Part shown: positions 20,202 to 28,582 of the stretch, in pieces | Numbering within the stretch: the first letter of the stretch is position 1 | Layout: each line of letters begins with the position of its first letter | From: Sphingomonas crocodyli | GTDB taxonomy: Bacteria; Pseudomonadota; Alphaproteobacteria; Sphingomonadales; Sphingomonadaceae | Length of the DNA stretch: 64,000 bases | Assembly (NCBI RefSeq): GCF_004005865.1 | Contig: NZ_SACN01000001.1 | Coordinates: forward strand, 806,001 to 870,000 | Direction of reading: 5' to 3' | Position numbers and translations under genes: made by a program | The notes under the pieces: model-generated | The model's database searches: none | What the model was told of the DNA's origin: nothing | What the model saw: the letters and a program-made list of their open reading frames with translations, nothing else

Positions 20202-20815
20202 GCGCGACCAGCATGACCGATACCACCACCTTCTACGTCACGGAGGAGGAGCATCACGAAGCCGGCGGCGCGACGCTGCTGGGCTTCTGGATCTACCTGA
20301 TGAGCGACGCGCTCATTTTCGCGACCCTGTTCGCCACCTATGGCGTGCTGAGCAGCAATTTTGCGGGCGGGCCTTCGCCACGCGAAATCTTCGAACTGCC
20401 GCTTGTCGCGCTCAACACCGCGATCCTGCTGGTGTCGTCGATCACTTACGGTTTCTCGATGATCGCGATGCAGGAGGGCAAGCTTGGCGCCACCAAGGCA
20501 TGGCTGGCGATCACCGGCTTGCTCGGCGCGGCGTTCGTCGGCGTCGAACTGTACGAGTTCAGCACGCTGATCCACGAAGGTGCTACGCCGCAGACCAGCG
20601 CCTTCCTCTCGGCCTTCTTCACGTTGGTCGCGACGCACGGGCTGCACGTCAGCTTCGGCATCCTCTGGCTGGTGGTGATGCTGGTTCAACTGTCGCAGCG
20701 CGGGCTGCATCCGGAAAACCAGCGCCGGCTGATGTGCCTCAGCATGTTCTGGCACTTCCTCGACGTCGTGTGGATCGGCGTCTTCACCTTCGTCTATCTG
20801 CTCGGGGTTCTGTGA
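20198..20815 (+). CDS. cyoC: Cytochrome bo3-type ubiquinol oxidase subunit III
   Basis: 205 residues with five membrane segments, the normal length for CyoC. Characteristic parts are [21 protein letters not shown] near the start, the acidic residue region GVELYEF, and [20 protein letters not shown] with [20 protein letters not shown] at the end. Subunit III stabilises subunit I and its proton uptake. It overlaps cyoB by 4 nt and ends one base before cyoD. Confidence 0.96.
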   Translation: MSATSMTDTTTFYVTEEEHHEAGGATLLGFWIYLMSDALIFATLFATYGVLSSNFAGGPSPREIFELPLVALNTAILLVSSITYGFSMIAMQEGKLGATKAWLAITGLLGAAFVGVELYEFSTLIHEGATPQTSAFLSAFFTLVATHGLHVSFGILWLVVMLVQLSQRGLHPENQRRLMCLSMFWHFLDVVWIGVFTFVYLLGVL

Positions 20816-20816
20816 G

Positions 20817-21167
20817 ATGAGCGACACCACCCACGATCAAGCGCCCCACGTTTCGCGCAGCGCCTATGTGTACGGTTTCCTGCTGTCGGTCGTCCTGACC
20901 GCGGTGCCGTTCTGGCTGGTGATGAACCATGTGCTGGCCCCACAGGCGACCGCGATGGTGATCATCGCCGCCGCCGTCGCGCAGATCCTGGTCCACACGG
21001 TATGCTTCCTGCACGTCAACACGAGTTCGGAGGGGGGCTGGACCCTGCTGGCTTATGCCTTCACGGCGGTACTGGTGCTGATCGTGATCGTGGGATCGCT
21101 GTGGATCATGTACCACCTCAACGCCAATATGATGCCGATGGGCGACGGGATGGACGCGCAACCCTGA
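20817..21167 (+). CDS. cyoD: Cytochrome bo3-type ubiquinol oxidase subunit IV
   Basis: 116 residues with three membrane segments: GFLLSVVLTAVPFWLVM, MVIIAAAVAQILVHTVCFLH and LAYAFTAVLVLIVIVGSLWI, followed by MYHLNANMMP, a near-invariant ending of CyoD. It helps assemble CuB in subunit I. The ATG lies one base after the cyoC stop. No cyoE (haem O synthase) follows; a SURF1 gene takes the next position. Confidence 0.95.
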   Translation: MSDTTHDQAPHVSRSAYVYGFLLSVVLTAVPFWLVMNHVLAPQATAMVIIAAAVAQILVHTVCFLHVNTSSEGGWTLLAYAFTAVLVLIVIVGSLWIMYHLNANMMPMGDGMDAQP

Positions 21168-21177
21168 AGCCTGCGCC

Positions 21178-21837
21178 ATGAAACGGGCGATCCTGATCGC
21201 GCTCGCGCTGATCGCGACGATCGGCTTCGTGGCGCTGGGCATCTGGCAGATCGAACGGCGCGCGTGGAAGCTCGATCTGATCGCGCGTGTCGAGGCGGGG
21301 ATCCACGCCGCGCCGGTGCCGATCGCCGAAGCGCATGGCGACGAATATCGCCGCGTCACGGCGACGGGCACCTTCCTGCACGACAAATCGGTGCGGGTGC
21401 AGGCGCTCACCGAACGGGGCGCGGGCTTCTGGCTGCTTACCCCGTTGCGCACCGCGCAGGGCATCGTGCTGGTCAATCGCGGTTTCGTGCCGGCGGGCTG
21501 GCGCGATCTGTGCGAAGGCGCGCAGGGCGGGGTGCGCGTGACCGGCCTGCTTCGTCTCACTGAACCCGGCGGCGGCTTCCTGCGCGCGAACGATCCGCGC
21601 GCCGGCCGATGGTATTCGCGCGATGTGGCCGCAATCGCCGCCGCGCGCGGGCTGGGGCCGGTCGCGTCCTTCTTCGTCGATGCCGATGCCTCTCCCCATA
21701 AGGTCGGCTATCCGGTAGGTGGGCTCACCGTGGTTCGCTTCAACAACAACCATCTGGTCTATGCGCTCACCTGGTTCGGCCTTGCGGGGCTGAGCGGCTT
21801 TGCGGCCTTTTTGCTGCGGAAGCCCCGGCGGCGTTGA
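21178..21837 (+). CDS. SURF1-family oxidase assembly protein
   Basis: 219 residues with the SURF1 plan: N-terminal membrane helix (AILIALALIATIGFVALGIWQIERR, whose final GIWQIERRAWK is the family signature), a periplasmic domain with ALTERGAGFWLLTPLR and LVNRGFVPAGW, and a C-terminal helix (HLVYALTWFGLAGLSGFAAF). SURF1 proteins help deliver haem a to aa3 oxidases; some bacterial copies sit beside quinol oxidases. Here it follows cyoD by 10 nt and its TGA shares a base with the regB ATG, so it is clearly co-transcribed. Whether it serves this oxidase, and whether haem O or A is used, is not settled by sequence. Confidence 0.92.
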   Translation: MKRAILIALALIATIGFVALGIWQIERRAWKLDLIARVEAGIHAAPVPIAEAHGDEYRRVTATGTFLHDKSVRVQALTERGAGFWLLTPLRTAQGIVLVNRGFVPAGWRDLCEGAQGGVRVTGLLRLTEPGGGFLRANDPRAGRWYSRDVAAIAAARGLGPVASFFVDADASPHKVGYPVGGLTVVRFNNNHLVYALTWFGLAGLSGFAAFLLRKPRRR

Positions 21838-23138
21838 TGGACGCTCCGCTTCTCGCGCTCGCGCGCAAGCCCAACGGGTCCACCACCGAAACGGCGGCGG
21901 CCGAAAATATGCGCCAGCTTATCCAACTGCGCTGGATCGCGGTGGCCGGGCAGACGATCGCGATCCTGTTCGTCCATTATGTGCTGGGCGTTGCCCTGCC
22001 GATGGTCGAGATGCTCGGCGTCGCGCTGCTGCTGGCGGCGACCAACCTGTTCGCGACGCTCGCGCGGCGGCGGCATCATGTCCGCGAGGGGGAGGTGATG
22101 CTCGCCCTGCTCGTCGACATGGGCGTGCTGACGCTGCAGCTCTATTTCAGCGGCGGCGCGGACAATCCCTTCATCTCGCTCTATCTGCTGCAGGTGGTGT
22201 TGGGCGCGATCCTGCTGGAGGCCGCGTCGGCGGCGGTCCTGGGGGCTGCGACCGCGCTCAGCTATGCGCTGCTCAGCACGCGATCGATCCCGCTGCGTCT
22301 GCCGCCGGAGCTTGCGGCCGGGGGCGTCGATCTGTTCGCGATCGGGCGCTGGATCGCCTTCGTGATGGTCGCGGCCCTGCTGGGCATGTTCATCATCCGG
22401 ATCATCCGCAACCTGCGCGCCCGCGACGCGCATCTCGCCGATCTGCGCCAACATGCGGCACAGGAGGAGGGGATCGTCCGCATGGGCCTGTTCGCATCGG
22501 GCGCCGCGCACGAACTCGGCACCCCGCTGGGCACGCTGTCGGTGATCCTGGCCGACTGGCGGCGCATGCCCGCGATCCGGCAGGACGATCAGCTTGCGGT
22601 CGAGGTCGAGGAAATGGTCGCCGAAGTGCAGCGATGCAAGGCGATCGTGTCGGACATTCTCCATTCGGCCGGGCAGCCGCGCGGCGAGGCGATGGAGAGC
22701 CTGGCCGCCGCCGCCTTCATCGATGCGACCGTCGCCGAATGGCGGCCGACGCATGCGCAGGTGCCGCTGGCTGACAATTGTGCGGATGCCGCCGGCGCGG
22801 TGATCGCCGCCGATCCCGCGTTGCGCCAGGCGATCTGGAACCTGCTCGACAATGCGGGGGAGGCGTCGCCCGCCGGTATCTCGATCGATGCGGCGATCGA
22901 GGGGGAGATGCTGGCGATCGCGGTACGCGATGGCGGGCCGGGCTTCGCGCCGTCCGCACTCGACAAGGTCGGGACGCTTTATCAATCGACCAAGGGGGCC
23001 GGGCACGGCCTCGGCCTGTTCCTTGCCAGCAATACGATGCGTCGCCTGGGCGGGGGGCTGGAGGCGCGCAATCGCGAAGGCGGCGGCGCGGAGGTGCGGT
23101 TGCTCCTGCCGCTGGTCAGTGCTTCGGGAGCCGGCTGA
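21837..23138 (+). CDS. regB: Redox-sensing membrane histidine kinase, RegB/PrrB/ActS type
   Basis: 433 residues from the ATG overlapping the SURF1 stop; a TTG one codon earlier is ignored. Six membrane segments precede the kinase core. The quinone-binding loop is recognisable as SGGADNPFISLYLL (GGxxNPF in the family). The H box is ASGAAHELGTPLGTLSVIL, diagnostic for RegB. The redox Cys is present in VQRCKAIVSDIL. N box (QAIWNLLDNAGEAS) and G2 box (GHGLGLFLASN) are intact. The family senses quinone pool and thiol redox state and phosphorylates RegA, controlling respiration among other systems. Placement behind the oxidase genes suggests local feedback. Confidence 0.95.
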   Translation: MDAPLLALARKPNGSTTETAAAENMRQLIQLRWIAVAGQTIAILFVHYVLGVALPMVEMLGVALLLAATNLFATLARRRHHVREGEVMLALLVDMGVLTLQLYFSGGADNPFISLYLLQVVLGAILLEAASAAVLGAATALSYALLSTRSIPLRLPPELAAGGVDLFAIGRWIAFVMVAALLGMFIIRIIRNLRARDAHLADLRQHAAQEEGIVRMGLFASGAAHELGTPLGTLSVILADWRRMPAIRQDDQLAVEVEEMVAEVQRCKAIVSDILHSAGQPRGEAMESLAAAAFIDATVAEWRPTHAQVPLADNCADAAGAVIAADPALRQAIWNLLDNAGEASPAGISIDAAIEGEMLAIAVRDGGPGFAPSALDKVGTLYQSTKGAGHGLGLFLASNTMRRLGGGLEARNREGGGAEVRLLLPLVSASGAG

Positions 23139-23139
23139 T

Positions 23140-23670
23140 ATGGACGATCACAGCCTGATCATCGTCGAGGATGACGCAACCTTCGCCCGCACGCTGCAGC
23201 GATCGTTCGAACGACGCGGCTACCGCGTCCGTGTCGCCGCCAGCCCGGCCGAACTCGACGCGCTGCTGGAGGCGGAGACGCCCGACCATGCCGTCGTCGA
23301 TCTCAAGCTGGGCACGGCATCGGGCCTGCCCTGCGTGGCGAAGTTGCATGCGCACGATCCCGCGATGCTGATCGTCGTTCTGACCGGCTATGCCAGCATC
23401 GCGACGGCGGTGGAGGCGATCAAGCTGGGCGCGTGCCACTATCTCGTGAAGCCGTCGAACACCGACGATATCGAGGCGGCGTTTGGCCGCGCGGCGGGCG
23501 ATCCCGACGTGCGGGTCACGGCGCGATCCTCGTCGATCAAAACCCATGAGTGGGAGATGATCAACGAAGTGCTGGCGGAAACCGGCTTCAACATCTCCGA
23601 AACCGCACGGCGGCTGGGCATGCACCGCCGCACATTGGCCCGCAAACTGGAAAAGATGCCGGTCAAATAG
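23140..23670 (+). CDS. regA: Response regulator, RegA/PrrA/ActR type
   Basis: 176 residues from the ATG at 23140, one base after the regB stop. The receiver has the acidic pair in IIVEDDATFART, phospho-Asp in HAVVDLKLGTASGL, Thr in VLTGYAS and Lys in YLVKPSN. A short proline-poor linker leads to a Fis-like HTH, NISETARRLGMHRRTLARKL, almost invariant in the RegA family. Phosphorylated RegA activates or represses oxidase and other energy genes. Its 3' end overlaps the convergent LysR gene by 8 nt. Confidence 0.96.
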   Translation: MDDHSLIIVEDDATFARTLQRSFERRGYRVRVAASPAELDALLEAETPDHAVVDLKLGTASGLPCVAKLHAHDPAMLIVVLTGYASIATAVEAIKLGACHYLVKPSNTDDIEAAFGRAAGDPDVRVTARSSSIKTHEWEMINEVLAETGFNISETARRLGMHRRTLARKLEKMPVK

Positions 23671-24556
23671 GCGCGCGCGCCGCGCCGACGACATGGTCGA
23701 CGAACAGCCGCGCATGCGGGCTGAGCGCCTTGAAATCGGCGGCGCAGATCAGCAGTTCGCGATCGGCCCAGCCATCGGACAATGGGATGGTCGCGATGCC
23801 GGTCGCGCGACACAAAGCGGCTGCGGCCAGCGGCACGATGCCCAGGCCCACGCCCGCCTCGACCAGCCGAGCGACCGCATCGAAGCTGCGCAGGCGCACG
23901 CGATAGTTGATCCGGCGGCCCAGCCGCGCGGCATGATCGGCGAGGTGGCTGTGCAGCGCGCCGGCGCTGAGCCCCACAAAGGGTTCTTCGAGCAGTTCGG
24001 CGAAGGCGACCGTGTCGCGGCTGGAGAGCGGATGGGCGGCGGGTGCGATCAGCACCAGCTTGTCCGATGCGAGCGCGATCGTTTCGAGCATCGCGCTATC
24101 GGCGCTGTTGGCGATCACGCCGAATTCGGCGCGCCCTTCGGCGATGGCGGCGACGATGTCGGCGCTCGTCCGTTCCTCGATATCGATGTCGACATCGGGA
24201 TGCGTGGCGAGGAAGCTGCGCAGCGCGGCGGGCAACAGTTCGACCAGCGCCGCCGTGTTCGACAGCATACGGATCGATCCCTTCAGCCCGGTCGCGAAGC
24301 CGCGCAGGTCGCCGCGCATCTGTTCGACCGCCGCACCGATCGAGCGGGCATGGTGGAGCAGGCTGCGCCCCGCGGCCGTCGGCACCACGCCGCGCCGCCC
24401 GCGATCGAGCAGCGCGACGCCCAGCATCGCCTCCATCCCGCTCACCCGCGCGCTGGCCGATGCGAGCGCGAGATGAACCTTCTCCGCACCCTTCGAAATG
24501 CTGCCCGCCTCGACGATCGCGACGAACAGCCGCAGGTCCACCAGATCGAAGCGCAC
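23663..24556 (-). CDS. LysR-family transcriptional regulator
   Basis: 297 residues starting at GTG (24556) behind AGGATAGGA. The winged HTH shows LRLFVAIVEAGSISKGAEKV, LALASASARVSGMEAMLGV and LLDRGRRGVVPTAAG. The effector domain has GSIRMLSNTAALVELLPAAL and ADIVAAIAEGRAEFGVI, which resembles the group that often sits next to sulfite/taurine exporters. It is divergent from the TauE/SafE gene, with 81 nt between starts, so it likely regulates that exporter. Confidence 0.93.
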   Translation of the reverse strand: MRFDLVDLRLFVAIVEAGSISKGAEKVHLALASASARVSGMEAMLGVALLDRGRRGVVPTAAGRSLLHHARSIGAAVEQMRGDLRGFATGLKGSIRMLSNTAALVELLPAALRSFLATHPDVDIDIEERTSADIVAAIAEGRAEFGVIANSADSAMLETIALASDKLVLIAPAAHPLSSRDTVAFAELLEEPFVGLSAGALHSHLADHAARLGRRINYRVRLRSFDAVARLVEAGVGLGIVPLAAAALCRATGIATIPLSDGWADRELLICAADFKALSPHARLFVDHVVGAARAPI

Positions 24557-24637
24557 GTCCTATCCTTCGTTCTATCCGAAAGCTGACATCGCATATCGCG
24601 CATTGTGGGCGATCGCCAGCGGGCGCAAGGCCACGGG

Positions 24638-25387
24638 ATGGATGGCGTGATACTCCTTGCTCTGGCCGGTTTCGTTGGCGGTGGCATGAATGCGCTGGCG
24701 GGCGGCGGGTCGTTTGTGACGTTGCCCGTGCTGATCGCGAGCGGTGTGCCTTCGGTCTCGGCGAATGCGACGAGCAGCGTCGCGCTCTATCCGGGCGGCG
24801 CGTCGAGCGCGTGGGTCTATCGCGCGGGGCTGAGGCCGATCGGCGGAGTTCGGTTGCCGCCAATGCTGGCGGTGACTTTGCTGGGCGGTCTTGTCGGGAG
24901 CCTGCTGCTGCTGTGGACACCGACCCGGCTGTTCGATGCGCTGCTGCCCTGGCTGATGCTGGTCGCGACGATCACATTGGCCTTCGGGGCGCGGCTGGGG
25001 CCGGCGCTGCGGCGCAGGCTGAGTGTCGGCCGGCATGCGGTGCTGGGCGTCCAGTTCGTGCTTGGCGTCTATGGCGGCTATTTCGGCGGCGCGGTGGGGC
25101 TGATGATGATGGCGGCGTGGAGTTTGCTCCACGATGCGGACATCAAGCTGCTCAATGCGCCGCGGACGTTGATGGTGACGGCGGCCAACAGCATCGCGAT
25201 CCTGTGTTTCGCACTGGCCGGCGCGGTGCGCTGGGATGCTGCATTGTTTGTCGGCGGCGGTGCGCTGGCGGGCGGATATGCGGGCGCGCATCTCGGCCGC
25301 ATCCTTCCGGCCCCAGCCGTGCGGGCCGCCACGATCGCCTTGTCCATCGCCGTCACCACCCTGCTGTTCGTTCGTTTCTATCGTTGA
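24638..25387 (+). CDS. TauE/SafE-family membrane exporter
   Basis: 249 residues from the ATG at 24638; an in-frame GTG at 24605 is possible. Eight or so hydrophobic segments in two repeats. The N-terminal repeat begins FVGGGMNALAGGGSFVTLPVL, with the SANATSSVALYPG signature; the second has VYGGYFGGAVGLMMMAAWSL and KLLNAPRTLMVTAANSIAI. This is the family of putative sulfite, sulfonate or organic anion exporters in the inner membrane. It is divergent from a LysR gene, its likely regulator. It ends 7 nt before the methyltransferase start. Confidence 0.92.
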   Translation: MDGVILLALAGFVGGGMNALAGGGSFVTLPVLIASGVPSVSANATSSVALYPGGASSAWVYRAGLRPIGGVRLPPMLAVTLLGGLVGSLLLLWTPTRLFDALLPWLMLVATITLAFGARLGPALRRRLSVGRHAVLGVQFVLGVYGGYFGGAVGLMMMAAWSLLHDADIKLLNAPRTLMVTAANSIAILCFALAGAVRWDAALFVGGGALAGGYAGAHLGRILPAPAVRAATIALSIAVTTLLFVRFYR

Positions 25388-25394
25388 GGATCCC

Positions 25395-26156
25395 ATGACC
25401 GTTTCACATCACGACGCCACCAGCCGTCAATTCGGCACGCAGGCCAGCGCCTATGTCGCCAGCACCGTCCACAGCGCCGGCCCCGATCTCGATCGGATCG
25501 AGGCGATCGCGCGGGATGCGGGCGGTCGTGCGCTCGATCTGGGATGCGGCGGCGGGCATGTCGCCTATCGTGTCGCGCCGCATGTTGCGGAGGTCGTCGC
25601 GTGCGATCTGTCCGCCGACATGCTGGCGGCGGTTGCGGCCGAGGCGGAGGCGCGCGGGCTGGGCAATATCACGACCCGGCAGGCACCGGCCGAGCGACTG
25701 CCCTTCGCCGATGCCAGTTTCGATCTGACCTTTTGCCGGATGAGCGCGCATCACTGGCGCGATTGGGATGCGGGGCTGCGCGAGGCGCGGCGGGTGACGC
25801 GGGCCGGCGGTCGCGCGGTGTTCATCGATCCGGTCGCCTTGCCGATGCCGCTGGCCGACACGCATCTGCAGGCGATCGAATTGCTGCGCGATCCCAGCCA
25901 TGTGCGCGATTATTCGGTCGCCGAATGGAGCGCCGCGCTGGGGCGGGCGGGCTTCCTGATCGAAGCGGTGGCGACGCATCGGCTGCGGATGGAGTTTGCC
26001 AGCTGGATCGCGCGGATGCGGACGGCGGAGGCGCATGTCGCGGCGATCCTGTCGCTGCAGCACGGCGCCAGCGCCGAGGTGAGATCGGCGCTGGCGATCG
26101 AGCCGGACGGGAGCTTCCTGCTCGATGTGGCGATGTTCGAGCTGCGCGCCGCCTAG
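25395..26156 (+). CDS. Class I SAM-dependent methyltransferase (UbiE/Methyltransf_11 type)
   Basis: 253 residues from the ATG at 25395, which follows GAGGA by 6 nt. SAM motif I is ALDLGCGGGHVAYRV, motif II ends in VVACDLSADML, and the post-motif regions are RQAPAERLPFADASFDLTFC and EARRVTRAGGRAVFIDP. It methylates a small molecule; substrate unknown. Positioned 7 nt after the TauE gene and possibly co-transcribed with it. The stop overlaps the convergent peroxiredoxin gene by 4 nt. Confidence 0.9.
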   Translation: MTVSHHDATSRQFGTQASAYVASTVHSAGPDLDRIEAIARDAGGRALDLGCGGGHVAYRVAPHVAEVVACDLSADMLAAVAAEAEARGLGNITTRQAPAERLPFADASFDLTFCRMSAHHWRDWDAGLREARRVTRAGGRAVFIDPVALPMPLADTHLQAIELLRDPSHVRDYSVAEWSAALGRAGFLIEAVATHRLRMEFASWIARMRTAEAHVAAILSLQHGASAEVRSALAIEPDGSFLLDVAMFELRAA

Positions 26157-26815
26157 GCGGCGACAGCCTCGCCGCGCAGGGCCGCTGCGACCACATCGGC
26201 CTCGGTGCGGCGAAGCCAGTCGGGGCTAACATCGACGAAGCGGACCACATGGCTGCGATCGATCAGGACGATCGCGGGCTGGGGCAGTTCGCCGGTGCCG
26301 GTGCCCGTCAGGCTGCCGATCCACTCGCCCCCGCCCGGTGGCGGCGCATTGTCCAGCGGCACGAAGGCGATGCCGAGCTGCTTCGCCAACGCATTGTTGC
26401 GGTCGCTCGCCACCGCGTAGCTCAGATCATGCCGCTGGCGGATCGCATCTAACCCATGTTCGGGGAGATGCGGGCTGACCGCGACCAGCCTGATGCCAGC
26501 GGCCCGCAGCACGGGGGCCAGCGTCCGATCATAATGCGGCAGCGCGATGTTGCAGGCGGGGCAGCCGGCGAAACGGAAGAAGACCAGAGCGACGGGGCCG
26601 TCCGCCGTCAGATCGTCGAGCGTCACCGTGCCGCCGGTCGACAGATCCAGCGTGAAGGGCGTTACCCGATCGCCGGGCCTGACGACCTTCGCGGGATCGA
26701 AGGCGTCGACCAGCGCCTGACGCTGCGCGACATTCCTGGCGAGTTTTGCCGCGTCCCAGGTTCGCTCGCGCTCGGCATGGAGCGCGTCGAACTGCGCCGT
26801 GAGGGATTGGGGCAT
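26153..26815 (-). CDS. Peroxiredoxin-like AhpC/TSA-family protein
   Basis: 220 residues with a thioredoxin fold. After a helical N-terminus (FDALHAERERTWDAAK) come FTLDLSTGGTVTLDDL and LVFFRFAGCPACNIALPHYD, a CPAC active site in place of the single peroxidatic Cys context of classical AhpC. RLVAVSPHLPEHGL and YAVASDRNNALAKQLGI follow, the usual subfamily layout. Such proteins reduce peroxides or disulfides. It lies 12 nt downstream of the TauD gene in the same orientation, so the two form an operon: an oxygenase paired with a thiol protein. Confidence 0.88.
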   Translation of the reverse strand: MPQSLTAQFDALHAERERTWDAAKLARNVAQRQALVDAFDPAKVVRPGDRVTPFTLDLSTGGTVTLDDLTADGPVALVFFRFAGCPACNIALPHYDRTLAPVLRAAGIRLVAVSPHLPEHGLDAIRQRHDLSYAVASDRNNALAKQLGIAFVPLDNAPPPGGGEWIGSLTGTGTGELPQPAIVLIDRSHVVRFVDVSPDWLRRTEADVVAAALRGEAVAA

Positions 26816-26827
26816 CGTCCGTCCTCC

Positions 26828-27664
26828 TCAGGCGTTGCGGACGCGGTGGGGCACGTCGTCGCTGGCGATCAGCACGCGGTGCATCACGCGCGGGAAATCG
26901 CCATAATCCTTGACCGCGTAATGCAGGCCGGCGCGGTTATCCCAGAAGGCGACCGATCCTTCGCGCCAGCGGAAGCGGACGCTGTGTTCGGGCTTCTTCA
27001 CCTCGTCATAGAGGCGCGCGAGCAGCGCATCGCTCTCGGCCTTGTCGAGATCGACGAAGCGCGGCTTCAGGCTGAAATTGATCCAAAAGATGTCCTCGCC
27101 CGTCTCGGGATGGGTGCGCACCGCCGGGTGGGCGACGAGCGGATAGATCTCACCGGCGCGGTTGAGTGCATCCTGGAAATCGTGGACGACGTAGAGATTG
27201 TCGATCGCAGCGCGCAGATCGGCGGGCAGGCCGCGCAGGATCGCGCCGCCATTCGCCCAGATCGTGTCGCCGCCGACGGGCGGGATCGTTTCGGCGCGCA
27301 GCACTGCGCCCAGCACCGGATTGAGCCGCCAGCTGGTGTCGGTGTGCCAGTGATTGCCGCGATATTCGTATTTCTTCGCATCCTCGGCGGCGATCGGCTG
27401 AATGATGCGATGCGTCTGCAGGCCGCCGGTCGGGTGGGCATAAAGCTCCCCGAACTTCGCGGCGAAGGCGAGTTGCTGGTCGCGGCTGATATGCTGATCG
27501 CGGAAGAACAGCACCTTGTGCTGAAGCAGCAGCGCATAGAGTTCGTCGCGCGTGCCGCGATCGAGCGGTTGGCCGAGATCGACCCCGCCGATCTCGGCGC
27601 CGATGACGGGGGTGAGCTGATCGACGGTCAGGTTGGTCGTGGTGTCGAGTGTCGTGGTTGCCAT
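26828..27664 (-). CDS. TauD/TfdA-family Fe(II)/2-oxoglutarate dioxygenase
   Basis: 278 residues from the ATG at 27664 with a strong GGAAGGAG site; the longer frame reaches into a repeat and is not real. The iron triad is visible: HTD in RGNHWHTDTSWRLNP and the distal His in RVMHRVLIAS, with the 2-oxoglutarate Arg shortly after. LLLQHKVLFFRDQ and WEN-type WDNRAGLHYAV segments are typical. The family hydroxylates taurine, sulfonates, alkyl sulfates, 2,4-D and related acids. Sulfur-related chemistry is suggested by the nearby TauE/SafE exporter, but that pair is on the other strand. Confidence 0.93.
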   Translation of the reverse strand: MATTTLDTTTNLTVDQLTPVIGAEIGGVDLGQPLDRGTRDELYALLLQHKVLFFRDQHISRDQQLAFAAKFGELYAHPTGGLQTHRIIQPIAAEDAKKYEYRGNHWHTDTSWRLNPVLGAVLRAETIPPVGGDTIWANGGAILRGLPADLRAAIDNLYVVHDFQDALNRAGEIYPLVAHPAVRTHPETGEDIFWINFSLKPRFVDLDKAESDALLARLYDEVKKPEHSVRFRWREGSVAFWDNRAGLHYAVKDYGDFPRVMHRVLIASDDVPHRVRNA

Positions 27665-27778
27665 TGGGGGGCTCCTTCCGGTTGACCCCCAAAGGCTAGG
27701 CGCGGTGGCGGCGGCGCGACCAACGAGAAGCCGCGATGAGGTGATGAGGATTTCTGAACTTTGTGGGGTAGCGATGCG

Positions 27779-27927
27779 ATCCTCCCCCGGAGGGGGAGGG
27801 GGACCGCCCGAAGGGTGGTGGAGGGGTAGTTCGTCGGGATCGGTGTGCAGGAGTGGGTAGGTGCCGCTGCCGGCCAATACCCCTCCACCATGCTGCGCAT
27901 GGTCCCCCTCCCCCTCCGGGGGAGGAT
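27779..27927. repeat. Self-complementary intergenic element, copy A
   Basis: Two 50-nt arms (27779-27828 and 27878-27927) are inverted copies starting ATCCTCCCCCGGAGGGGGAG. Each arm carries its own small hairpin: ACCgCCC-GAA-GGGtGGT in the left arm, ACCATGC-TGC-GCATGGT in the right. The two side hairpins differ in sequence but both pair. A copy in the same orientation lies at 28437-28582. Confidence 0.85.
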
Positions 27928-28436
27928 CTGAAAAGGGCGCAACTCGACTCCAAAATCAGGACAGGTGAAGGTCGGCGCGTCCTGCCAAAAGGGCACCCGG
28001 ACGTAGGGTAACTAGGGTCAGTGGTGCGGGCATGGCTGGGGCCGACCGAACCGACATGCTTTACCTGCTGTCACCAGGCCAGGGGATGCGGTCCTGCGAT
28101 TGGCTGCTGCCATCCCTCGAGAGGATGGCCCCGGCGATTGGGGGCGAAGCGTGGTCTGTCCGGTCGGGGCTACCCGGGATGCGGTTGCCCGCAGTGGATC
28201 GGCCCTGTCTTTCCTTCGAAACCGCAAGTCGCCTCCGCCTGCCGGCGGGTTCGTCCAGCACATGCCGGCGAGAAGCGATGCGCATCCGCTTCTGAAACCG
28301 GATGACTTCGCGCCGACCTGTCACGGCCCGGATGCGGAGCGAGCTCTGCTCCGGGCCGGTCCTGTACCCCCAGGCTGATCATGCGAGGGGATGGTGGAGT
28401 GAATAACCCAAATGGTTCGTTTTGTCAAGGATGAAA
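27928..28436. other. Gene-free segment bracketed by two palindromic repeats, possible structured or repeated DNA
   Basis: About 510 bases with five overlapping open frames of 70-94 codons on both strands, none with a ribosome site, family motif or consistent codon bias. The sequence has several local inverted repeats, for example GGCCCGGATGCGGAGC with GCTCCGGGCC near 28325-28360 and CCGGGATGCGG with CCGCAGTGG near 28180-28200. It does not match RNase P RNA, SRP RNA or tmRNA landmarks that I know. The right end, near 28395-28440, becomes AT-rich. Confidence 0.4.
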
Positions 28437-28582
28437 ATCCTCTCCCGGAGGGAGAGGGGGACCGGCATAGCCGGTGGAGAGGTATTGGCCGGGGGCGATG
28501 GTCAGGAGAATGAGCGTGCCGCTGCCGGCTAATACCCCTCCACCATCCTGCGGATGGTCCCCCTCCCCCTCCGGGGGAGGAT
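28437..28582. repeat. Self-complementary intergenic element, copy B
   Basis: Same design and orientation as the element at 27779-27927: outer arms ATCCTCTCCCGGAGGGAGAG and CTCCCCCTCCGGGGGAGGAT, inner hairpins ACCGGC-ATA-GCCGGT and ACCATCC-TGC-GGATGGT. The shared core includes GTGCCGCTGCCGGC and AATACCCCTCCACCAT. Its last base is the first base of the stop codon (as read on the plus strand) of the leftward hydroxylase gene, so it may also end that transcript. Confidence 0.85.

Noticed and set aside
28018..28382. Several 70-94-codon frames in the segment between the palindromic repeats
   Set aside because: They overlap in five frames on both strands, lack ribosome sites and have inconsistent codon use, so none is supported as a gene.
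27928..28436. Possible RNase P RNA, tmRNA or SRP RNA
   Set aside because: Conserved landmarks of these RNAs (such as GAGGAAAGTCCGGGC, or a tag-peptide frame) are missing on both strands.
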